A program made the translations under genes and the position numbers. A stretch of DNA of 5,641 nt from Calditrichota bacterium. GTDB taxonomy: Bacteria > Calditrichota > Calditrichia > RBG-13-44-9 > J075. The DNA lies in assembly GCA_024275555.1 (NCBI GenBank), contig JAJRYW010000498.1, forward strand, positions 1-5,641, in the 5' to 3' direction. Below, piece after piece: positions 1 to 5,641 of the stretch (within the stretch, counting starts at the first letter, position 1; each line of letters starts with the position of its first letter). A model generated the notes under the pieces. It searched no databases. It saw only the letters and a list, made by a program, of their open reading frames with translations, and was not told where the DNA came from.

Positions 1-1955
1 GTCTTGTCCGAATTGCGATCATCCACATACATCCCGCTGACCGCCCAGGAGGAAAGCTTGGAAAATAAGGTTACCCCGGGGTTCCATTTGTGTTCGAATG
101 CTGCCGAGAGAAAAAGATTGTGGCGGGGATTACTGGGAACGGTGTTGCCGGAAAAATCCCGCTCGCGGGTGACAAAGTTGCCGGGAGAATCCAGTTCGAT
201 GACGCCGGAGCTGTATTTTTGATAAACAAAATCGGAGAACGTGTAGGCTGCGTTGAATTTAAAGCCGGAGGCGAGCAGAACATCCCCGCTGATCTCCAGA
301 CCGGTGCGATTGGTCTCGGCGGAATTGCGGTAGAACACTTCGCTCAGAATTTCAAACGGAACAATCTCATCTTTGATCAGGTAACGGAAACCGGTCGCTT
401 CGAACAAAACTTGTTTTATATGTGAATTTTCCGGCAACCAGTTTCCTTTAAATCCCAATTCAAAATTCCTGGTTCGGGCCGGCTTTAAGCGGTGATTAAA
501 AGGCTTCCCGATATAGGGGTCGTTGCGATCAAAAGAGGGCGGATTATCCAGTTCATTCTTGGCCGGAACATTGAAGCTCCACCCGTAAGAGGAATAAATG
601 GCGGTGTGGCGGGTCAGTTTCAGGTTTAACCCGGCTTTGGGAGTAAATTTCTCAAAGCTGAGCCGGTCGCTGCGGGAGTCCTGCAGGCGGTCGTCGCTGT
701 CCACGATGATTTTCTCGTAGCGCCCCGTGGCTAACAGGTCCAGGTGGTTTTTAATTAGGTTGTAAGAATTCTGCACAAAAACGCCCCGGTTGGCAACGGT
801 GGAATTGGTCAGGCTCTGGAGCTGATCGCCCTTGACGCCGCCAAAATTATTGTAGGTTTCCACCGGCCCGGTTTGATGCAGCACATCTACACCCACGGAA
901 AACTCGTTCTGTCGATTGGCCAGCTCGGAACGGTGCAGAAAGCGTACCCGGCCGCCCAGGCCAAACCGGTTAATGATCCGGTAACTATTGGTGGGGCGCT
1001 CAAAATATTTGATGGTCCCATAGAGGGTGAGCAGCAATTCATTGTTCTTCTCGGCGTCAAAAAAGTTGCGGTAGCGTATTCCCACCCGTCCTTTCTTGGA
1101 CAGGCGGCGAAAATCCAGCTTCTCTTCCCGCTCCGCTGCCTGGAAAGGGTCTTCCTCGAACTCCTCCCTGGTCAGCGAACCGGGCAGGCGAATCTGGCCG
1201 TCGACGAAATAGCCCAAAATCTGCAGGGAGGAATAGTCGCTCAGGGAAATGTCCATTACCGAATTGACGATGTTCCAGTAATCGGCGCTGTGGCCCCGGT
1301 AGCCTTTGTAATTGTGATAGCTGTAGGTGAGCAGAAAAGCATATTTATCTCCCCGGAAACCGGCTTTAAAGCCATTGCGGCGCAAATCATACGAGCCGAA
1401 ATCGTTGAAATTCGTTACAAATGTTTTGGGGAAATATATATCGTTCATAAAATTGATCACACCTCCCGGGGCGTTGGTGTAAAGAGAGGAAAAATTACCG
1501 CGCACAATTTCAATTCGCCCCACCGAGTTGAAATCGATGGCCTCGATGCGGGTTTGCCCGTCCGGCTCCGATTCCGGGATGCCGTCCAGCAAAATACGCA
1601 CCCCCCGGATGCCGGAGTTCGACTGGCTCCCGAAACCGCGGATGGAGATACGCACATCATGATTCCCGTAGCGGGATTGCAGGAAGAGACCCGGAACCGA
1701 GCCGAGAACATCGTTTACCCCGGCTTTCCGGTCGTACTTGTAGTTCACATTGTCGAAGCGAACCACGGGGTAGGGGATATCAATAATTTTTTTCTCATAG
1801 CGCGTTGCCGTGACAACCACTTCATCCATCGGGTAAACCGTGGTATCCACCAGGGCTGTATCCGGCGGTTGAGCCGGGGTGTTTTGCGCCAGGAGAATGT
1901 TGAACATCCAAAGAAAGAAGAAAAGAAACAACCAGGAACACCTGTTTAAGCGCAT
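1..1955 (-). CDS. TonB-dependent outer-membrane receptor, C-terminus cut by window edge
   Basis: Translating the minus strand from the ATG at 1955-1953 gives one uninterrupted frame of 651 codons to the window edge. Residues 1-23 form a signal peptide: a basic start (MRLNR), a Phe/Leu/Trp-rich core, then LLA before Gln24. A TonB-box-like segment (EVVVTATR) lies at about 45-52. The plug domain covers about 55-168 and shows VNDVLGSVPGL, ISIRGFGSQ, RILLDGIPE, PDGQ, GRIEIVRG and GGVINF, typical of the FecA-like branch. The rest is rich in alternating aromatic/polar beta-strands, as in a 22-strand barrel. No CarboxypepD_reg-like N-terminal domain is present, so it is not a SusC-type glycan importer. 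By family length (roughly 700-750) about 70-100 residues are missing. Such receptors import siderophores, metal chelates or cofactors using TonB-ExbBD energy; the ligand cannot be told from sequence. An in-frame stop at 1997-1995 and no other start codon between fix the ATG; no Shine-Dalgarno is seen. Confidence 0.95.
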   Translation of the reverse strand, partial: MRLNRCSWLFLFFFLWMFNILLAQNTPAQPPDTALVDTTVYPMDEVVVTATRYEKKIIDIPYPVVRFDNVNYKYDRKAGVNDVLGSVPGLFLQSRYGNHDVRISIRGFGSQSNSGIRGVRILLDGIPESEPDGQTRIEAIDFNSVGRIEIVRGNFSSLYTNAPGGVINFMNDIYFPKTFVTNFNDFGSYDLRRNGFKAGFRGDKYAFLLTYSYHNYKGYRGHSADYWNIVNSVMDISLSDYSSLQILGYFVDGQIRLPGSLTREEFEEDPFQAAEREEKLDFRRLSKKGRVGIRYRNFFDAEKNNELLLTLYGTIKYFERPTNSYRIINRFGLGGRVRFLHRSELANRQNEFSVGVDVLHQTGPVETYNNFGGVKGDQLQSLTNSTVANRGVFVQNSYNLIKNHLDLLATGRYEKIIVDSDDRLQDSRSDRLSFEKFTPKAGLNLKLTRHTAIYSSYGWSFNVPAKNELDNPPSFDRNDPYIGKPFNHRLKPARTRNFELGFKGNWLPENSHIKQVLFEATGFRYLIKDEIVPFEILSEVFYRNSAETNRTGLEISGDVLLASGFKFNAAYTFSDFVYQKYSSGVIELDSPGNFVTRERDFSGNTVPSNPRHNLFLSAAFEHKWNPGVTLFSKLSSWAVSGMYVDDRNSDK

Positions 1956-1993
1956 ATGAGCATACCGGAAGTAAAGTTTGTAGTATGGGTACG

Positions 1994-2030
1994 TTTAGCG
2001 CCGACCCTTGCGAGGGGCGTCTTTGCGAAA
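1994..2030. repeat. Short degenerate TT(A/T)GCG repeat cluster in receptor leader
   Basis: On the plus strand three related units follow each other: TTTAGCG (1994-2000), CTTGCGA (2007-2013) and TTTGCGA (2022-2028). The GCG cores begin at 1998, 2010 and 2025, so the spacings are 12 and 15 bases. The last two share an identical TTGCGA. The element lies 40-75 bases upstream of the receptor start, so it would be transcribed in that gene's leader. It resembles, from memory, the GC-rich 'CGCAAAGACGC' intergenic repeats found in many environmental bacteria. A small hairpin (CCCT-TGCG-AGGG, 2005-2016) sits inside it. Origin and function are unknown. Confidence 0.35.
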
Positions 2031-2191
2031 CATACCTTAATTTGGAACTCGAAACAGGAATTTTTGCACGAACTTGTTTTCTTTGCCGCGGCCTAATTTA
2101 TTCTCCCCCGCTGCAAATTAAAATGCTTTTGTGATTTTCTCTGCCCATTTTCAAAATTCATAACAAAGTGTTTTGTATCCGCCGGATTTTT

Positions 2192-2222
2192 TTTATAATT
2201 GAAACGATACCTTCACTGTAAA
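2192..2222 (-). promoter_or_regulatory. Candidate sigma-70-like promoter for the TonB-dependent receptor
   Basis: Reading the minus strand, TTTACA (2222-2217, 5 of 6 matches to TTGACA) is followed after 16 bases by AATTAT (2200-2195, 4 of 6). A better -10 match, TATAAA (2197-2192), lies at a wide spacing of 19. This is the best minus-strand pair I found upstream of the receptor. It would give a leader of roughly 230 bases. The region is AT-rich, so chance matches are likely. FCB bacteria may also use a different consensus. Confidence 0.3.
2194..2199 (+). promoter_or_regulatory. Perfect TATAAT box facing the protease gene
   Basis: TATAAT on the plus strand lies inside the AT-rich centre and overlaps the candidate -10 of the opposite strand. 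The hexamer 17 bases upstream is TTTTGT, a poor -35. If used, the protease leader would be about 215 bases long. Overlap with the minus-strand candidate would make the two promoters mutually exclusive. This is an inference from a six-base match in an AT-rich stretch. Confidence 0.2.
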
Positions 2223-2254
2223 AAAAATGATTCCGTTCTGACTTAATAAAGCGC

Positions 2255-2281
2255 TTGACCGGAAGATTTAGCTCTCATTAT
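2255..2281 (+). promoter_or_regulatory. Candidate promoter for the protease (TTGACC / CATTAT)
   Basis: TTGACC (2255-2260, 5 of 6 matches) is followed after 15 bases by CATTAT (2276-2281, 4 of 6). The spacing is shorter than the preferred 17. The transcript would start near 2288 and include the whole GC-rich palindromic block in a leader of about 130 bases. It is one of three weak plus-strand options. Confidence 0.25.
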
Positions 2282-2297
2282 GGATTTGCCTGAGCCG

Positions 2298-2340
2298 CCG
2301 GGTATTCCCGCGGGATGTATAATGGCCCGGTCTATCCGGG
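2298..2340 (+). promoter_or_regulatory. GC-rich palindromic block in the protease leader, with a TATAAT inside
   Basis: Several complementary GC words crowd together: CGGG-TATT-CCCG (2299-2310), the perfect 10-base palindrome TCCCGCGGGA (2306-2315), and CCCGG-TCTAT-CCGGG (2326-2340). The first CCGGG (2298-2302) could also pair with CCCGG (2326-2330), so alternative folds compete. A perfect TATAAT (2318-2323) lies between them, without a recognisable -35. The block could be an operator, a leader RNA structure or a promoter. There is no T-run, so it does not look like an intrinsic terminator. Confidence 0.3.
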
Positions 2341-2410
2341 GATGACGCCGATGGTCTTTGCACTCATTGAATATAGCAATCGACACTAATCGTAGAACTT
2401 TCCCACACAA

Positions 2411-2415
2411 AGGAG
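2411..2415 (+). promoter_or_regulatory. Ribosome binding site AGGAG for the protease
   Basis: AGGAG is set five bases before the ATG at 2421, an acceptable Shine-Dalgarno distance. It decides the start: the same frame stays open upstream to a TTG at 2358, but that start has no ribosome site and would place 21 hydrophilic residues in front of the signal peptide. Confidence 0.75.
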
Positions 2416-2420
2416 AAACT

Positions 2421-5400
2421 ATGAAGAATTGGCGACTGATTTTAACCGCACTGATGTTTCTTGCTCTTGGCAGTACTTCGCTGCTGCGGGCAGATGCACC
2501 GTTCCCGCGTATTGACGCCTATTTGCAGGAGGTGCTGCTGACGACGCCGGAGCAGGATTATGTGGAAGCGTACCTGTTCATCAAAGACCGGCTTTCTCTG
2601 GCGGATTTGCAGCCGTATTATAGCGGCCAGCCGCGCCAGGCCCGCCGGGCAACCGTGGTCAACTTGCTCAGAGGCCACGCGGAAGCCACCCAGACCCAGG
2701 TTTTGAGCTACCTGCGCAGCCGGGAGGCCGACGGCGCGGTGGAACGGATTTCGGTGATTTGGCTGATCAACGCAATTGCTTTCCAGGCCAAGGCGGAGGT
2801 GATTTACGATTTGGCCGAAGACTTCGCCGAAATTGAGAAAATCTATTACGACGCCCGCCCGCCCCTGGAAGAGGTGCTGGACGACAACGGCATCGCTAAA
2901 GCCAACCTGGAAAACGGAAACATTTTTGAGGGAACCAATGTCATCAACCCCGGTCTGACCCTGATTAACGCCCCGCTGGTCTGGGCGGAAGGCGACTCCG
3001 GGCAGGGCGCCCTGGTGGCCAATATCGACACCGGCGCGGATTGGGATCACCCGGATATTATCCACCAGGTCTGGAATAATCTGGGCGAAGACGCCGACGG
3101 CGACGGGCGCACCCTGGAGCCGGTGGGCAATACGATGGTGTTAGACCCCGGCGATATGAACGGAATCGATGACGACGGCAACGGCTATGTTGATGACCTG
3201 ATCGGCTGGGATTTCGATTTTAATGACAACGATCCCAACGACGGAGGCAGCCACGGAACCGCCACCACCGGCATTGTGGTCGGCGACGGCACAAACGGCA
3301 ACCAAACCGGGGTCGCCCCGCGGGCCAAGATCATGATCCTGAAAAACAACAACGCCTCGGAAAGCCAAATCTGGATGTCGATGCAGTATGCCATTATGAT
3401 GGGCGCTGATGTCACCACCAGTTCATTAAGCTGGAAATGGGCCTTCTCTCCCAAACCGAATTATGCCGGGTGGCGGCAGGCCACCGATATGGAATTAGCC
3501 GCCGGCCTGGTTCACACCAACTCCACCGGAAACCAGGGCAACCAGAGCGCCCCGGGGTGCAATAACTCCTACCCGGTGCCGTACAACATCTCCGCTCCGG
3601 GCAACAGTCCTTCCGCCTGGATCCACCCGGACCAAACGCCCCTAATTGGCGGAATTAGCTCCGTGATTGGCTGCGGCGACGTCAACGCCCTGACGGATTT
3701 TATCGAAAGCTCTTCCGGGATGGGGCCGGCCGCCTGGGAAGCCACCCACCTGCGTTGCCCGAACTATCCGTATACCATTCCTCCCCAGTACCAGGATTAT
3801 CCCTGGAGTTGGTTCCCCCCTTCCGAACCGGATTCCATGGGCTTATTAAAACCGGATGTCTCCGCCCCCGGCGCCTCCACCATTTCCACCACACCCGGCG
3901 GCGGGTACGGCGGCTTTGGGGGCACGTCCGGCGCCACTCCCCATGTGGCCGGCGTTGTCGCGCTGATGCTCTCGGTCAACCCGGATTTAACCCCGGAGGA
4001 TGTCAGCCGGATCATTCAGACCACTTCAGTCGAAAAAGGCGCACCGGGGAAAGATATCCGCTATGGCGCCGGCCGGATTGACGCCTACCAGGCCTATCTG
4101 CAATCCCTGGCGGAAGCCGGCGCGCCGAACGCCCCGGCAAACTTCAGCGCTTACAGCGACTACCAGACCCCGACCTCCATGATGCTCTCCTGGCAGGACC
4201 CCACTCAGTTGCTGAATGGAGATACGCTGATCGCCTCGGATTTCCAGGTGATGATCGAACGCGACGGGGTGCTGATTGATTCTGTCGGCGGCGGCGCCAT
4301 GAGCTATACGGATCAAAACCTGACCGACGGCCAGGAGTATCACTACCGGATTTTTGCCAAAACGCTGGCAGACGGAAAAATCAGCGGTTCCATAGAAACC
4401 TCCTGGATTTGCGGGGGATCGCCCATTCCCAGCGGGGTGATCAGTTTTAGCGTCGCCGGCAATCAAACCCAGGTGACCCTCTCCTGGGAGAGCCCGGTTG
4501 CCAACATCGACGGAACTCCGATGGATGATTACGCCGGGGTGAATCTCTACCAAAACGGCGTGCTGGCAGCTGCCTTTACCCGCACCAGCGCCGACACCGG
4601 GCAGGCCGACTCGGATGTCTACACACCGGCCGTAGCGGGGTTCTATGATTGGTACATTGCCGTAATCGACAATGAAGTTCCCGCGAATGAAAGCACACCG
4701 TCGGACACCCTGGGCACCCCGCTCAGCTTGCCCCTGGCAGATGAGTTTAATACCCCCGGGGAACCCAACCCGGGAATCTGGATCAATTCTCATACCGATG
4801 TCAACGACCGGGCGGTTAATCCCCCCAGCGGCGGGCTTAGCCTGAATTTAAACGGAACGCCCAATGGGGAAGACATGCTGGATCTGAAACCCCTGGATTT
4901 AAGCGGCATGCAGGGCAGCGGGGTGCGCTTGTCCTACTACTACCAGCCGCAAGGCACCGGAAACTCCCCGGAAACCGACGACAGCCTGCGCATCTATTTT
5001 AAAAATGATCTGGGCCAGTGGGTGTTGGTGCGCGCTTATGAAGGCACGCCGCTGCAGCCCTTTGTGCAGGAAATCATCGATGTGGAAAGCGCTCCCAACG
5101 GCGGCGGCAGCTATTTCCACGGCCAATTCCAGATCCGGCTCCGTTCCACCGGCGGTTCCGGGGTGCTGCCCAATGATGATTGGTTTGTCGACGACCTGGT
5201 GCTGCAAACGCCTACCGGCATTGTCGAAGATAATCCGTTGCCAAAACAATTTGCCGTGCGCGAAAATTATCCCAATCCCTTTAATCCCAGCACCACCATC
5301 CGCTATCAACTGCCGGAGCAAACCCGGGTGAAACTGGTAGTCTATAATACCCTGGGGCAAACGGTGCGGGTGCTGGTCAATAGCGACCGTCCTGCCGGTT

Positions 5401-5522
5401 ATCATCAGGCCGTTTGGGACGGCCGGAATGACCAGGGCGTGCAGGTTGCCAGCGGAATTTACCTCTTCCGCTTCGAGGCCGGTTCTTATCAACAGGTGCG
5501 GAAAATGGTGCTTTTGAAATAA
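2421..5522 (+). CDS. Secreted subtilisin-like serine protease (family S8) with FnIII, MAM-like and T9SS/FlgD-type C-terminal domains
   Basis: An exported endopeptidase of 1033 residues. Residues 1-24 are a signal peptide (MKNWR, hydrophobic core, LLRA cut site). About 26-165 look like an I9-type propeptide that would chaperone folding and be removed. The catalytic domain spans about 178-567 with the full triad: Asp203 (ANIDTGAD), His278 (GGSHGTA) and Ser503 (GTSGATPHVAGV), plus oxyanion Asn371 (STGNQGN). An Asp/Asn-rich loop (242-274, with NGIDDDGNGYVDD), common in related subtilases, probably binds calcium. The order GNQG...PGC...KPDVSAPG resembles the bacillopeptidase F-like group. Two FnIII-like domains follow (about 569-662 and 667-768), then a MAM/jelly-roll-like domain (about 772-932, ending DDWFVDDLVL). 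Residues 942-1033 form the sorting tail (NYPNPFNP at 949-956, GIYLFRFEAG, closing K), which predicts type IX export with surface attachment or release. It is an intact gene, divergent from the receptor, with no operon partner in view; the substrate is unknown. Confidence 0.97.
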   Translation: MKNWRLILTALMFLALGSTSLLRADAPFPRIDAYLQEVLLTTPEQDYVEAYLFIKDRLSLADLQPYYSGQPRQARRATVVNLLRGHAEATQTQVLSYLRSREADGAVERISVIWLINAIAFQAKAEVIYDLAEDFAEIEKIYYDARPPLEEVLDDNGIAKANLENGNIFEGTNVINPGLTLINAPLVWAEGDSGQGALVANIDTGADWDHPDIIHQVWNNLGEDADGDGRTLEPVGNTMVLDPGDMNGIDDDGNGYVDDLIGWDFDFNDNDPNDGGSHGTATTGIVVGDGTNGNQTGVAPRAKIMILKNNNASESQIWMSMQYAIMMGADVTTSSLSWKWAFSPKPNYAGWRQATDMELAAGLVHTNSTGNQGNQSAPGCNNSYPVPYNISAPGNSPSAWIHPDQTPLIGGISSVIGCGDVNALTDFIESSSGMGPAAWEATHLRCPNYPYTIPPQYQDYPWSWFPPSEPDSMGLLKPDVSAPGASTISTTPGGGYGGFGGTSGATPHVAGVVALMLSVNPDLTPEDVSRIIQTTSVEKGAPGKDIRYGAGRIDAYQAYLQSLAEAGAPNAPANFSAYSDYQTPTSMMLSWQDPTQLLNGDTLIASDFQVMIERDGVLIDSVGGGAMSYTDQNLTDGQEYHYRIFAKTLADGKISGSIETSWICGGSPIPSGVISFSVAGNQTQVTLSWESPVANIDGTPMDDYAGVNLYQNGVLAAAFTRTSADTGQADSDVYTPAVAGFYDWYIAVIDNEVPANESTPSDTLGTPLSLPLADEFNTPGEPNPGIWINSHTDVNDRAVNPPSGGLSLNLNGTPNGEDMLDLKPLDLSGMQGSGVRLSYYYQPQGTGNSPETDDSLRIYFKNDLGQWVLVRAYEGTPLQPFVQEIIDVESAPNGGGSYFHGQFQIRLRSTGGSGVLPNDDWFVDDLVLQTPTGIVEDNPLPKQFAVRENYPNPFNPSTTIRYQLPEQTRVKLVVYNTLGQTVRVLVNSDRPAGYHQAVWDGRNDQGVQVASGIYLFRFEAGSYQQVRKMVLLK

Positions 5523-5641
5523 GACCAGTTTCAGTTGCCTTGACAGATCAGGATCACGGCAAACGGTTTCGTGTACCGACTTACAGCGGCAGAGAGGCCC
5601 CAGATAGCCCCTCTGCCGTATTGAACACCGTTTAATTCCAA
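5523..5641 (+). other. Non-coding tail after the protease
   Basis: There are 119 bases after the stop codon with no open frame of note. They contain a small stem CGGT-7-ACCG (5564-5578) and the larger hairpin at 5587-5618. The word AAACGGT (5561-5567) is complementary to ACCGTTT (5627-5633), so the two flank the larger hairpin. The next gene is not reached. Confidence 0.6.
5587..5618 (+). terminator. Probable transcription-terminating hairpin of the protease gene
   Basis: An 8-bp perfect stem (CGGCAGAG 5587-5594 with CTCTGCCG 5611-5618) is followed inward by one A/C mismatch, three more pairs (GGC 5596-5598 with GCC 5607-5609) and an 8-base loop. It starts 64 bases after the stop codon, a normal place for a terminator. 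The 3' side reads TATTGAACACCGTTT, so the usual T-run is missing. It may act as a weak or factor-assisted terminator, or as a 3'-end stabilising structure. Confidence 0.5.

Larger units (their letters stand above)
1956..2420. other. Divergent intergenic region between receptor and protease genes
   Basis: This 465-base stretch must carry the promoters and 5' leaders of both divergent genes. From left to right it holds a short TTGCG-type repeat (about 1994-2030), a strongly AT-rich centre (about 2035-2280) with oligo-T and oligo-A tracts and TATAAT-like boxes on both strands, a GC-rich palindromic block (2298-2340), and the ribosome binding site of the protease. No coding potential is convincing: the few ATG-started frames are 15 codons or shorter. 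No tRNA or recognised riboswitch was seen by eye. Confidence 0.8.

Noticed and set aside
90..425. A 111-codon plus-strand frame near the left edge
   Set aside because: It overlaps the receptor barrel region, whose minus-strand frame continues without a break. The translation has no recognisable features.
873..1949. A 358-codon open frame on the plus strand inside the receptor gene
   Set aside because: It lies exactly in codon register opposite the receptor frame. Antisense stops there need sense TTA, CTA or TCA codons, which are rare in this gene, so long open antisense frames arise by codon use. Its translation has no signal peptide or recognisable domain, while the minus strand encodes a clear TonB receptor.
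1956..2100. A cobalamin or cyclic-di-GMP riboswitch in the receptor leader
   Set aside because: I looked for the conserved cobalamin box and the GEMM core on the minus strand and did not find them. Only the short CGCAA(A/G)G words are present.
2342..2389. A 15-codon ATG frame just before the protease, as a possible leader peptide
   Set aside because: It has no Shine-Dalgarno, no regulatory codon run and no attenuator-like T-run after it. It is short enough to occur by chance.
2358..2420. Extension of the protease to an upstream TTG start
   Set aside because: No ribosome site precedes the TTG, and it would bury the signal peptide behind 21 polar residues. The ATG at 2421 has AGGAG at the right distance and begins a classical signal peptide.
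4026..4793. A 255-codon minus-strand frame, with similar ones at 2442-3065 and 4899-5492, under the protease
   Set aside because: All three are in the same codon-aligned antisense register as the protease, are explained by its avoidance of TTA/CTA/TCA codons, and lack domains or ribosome sites. The protease frame is supported by catalytic motifs throughout.

Overview
The window holds two large divergent genes separated by a 465-base AT-rich intergenic region. The left gene is on the minus strand and runs off the left edge. It encodes an outer-membrane TonB-dependent receptor with 651 residues visible and the C-terminus missing. The right gene is on the plus strand and complete. It encodes a 1033-residue secreted subtilisin-like serine protease (peptidase family S8). 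Its layers are a signal peptide, a propeptide, the catalytic domain, two fibronectin-III-like domains, a MAM/jelly-roll-like domain, and a C-terminal tail of the FlgD-Ig / type IX secretion (T9SS) sorting type with the motif NYPNPFNP.

The organism is probably a Gram-negative, didermic member of the FCB superphylum. A TonB receptor implies an outer membrane. The NYPNPFNP...GIYLFRFEAG...K tail is very common on secreted proteins of Calditrichota, Ignavibacteria, candidate phylum KSB1, Marinimicrobia and relatives. The moderately high GC content and a clear Shine-Dalgarno sequence before the protease fit these lineages better than classical Bacteroidota. A more exact placement cannot be made from this sequence alone.

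Layout: 1-1955 receptor (minus); 1956-2420 divergent intergenic region with a short TTGCG-type repeat, AT-rich promoter candidates for both strands, phased A/T tracts and a GC-rich palindromic leader; 2411-2415 ribosome binding site; 2421-5522 protease (plus); 5523-5641 downstream tail with a hairpin. No RNA genes, mobile elements or CRISPR arrays were seen.

Both products act at or beyond the outer membrane: the protease is exported and probably cell-surface bound or released, and the receptor imports a ligand. A joint role in nutrient or metal scavenging is plausible, but it rests only on adjacency. I did not find a clearly novel system. The points most worth a second look are the enlarged, cysteine-containing insertion in the protease catalytic domain, its mosaic C-terminus, and the structured shared intergenic region.
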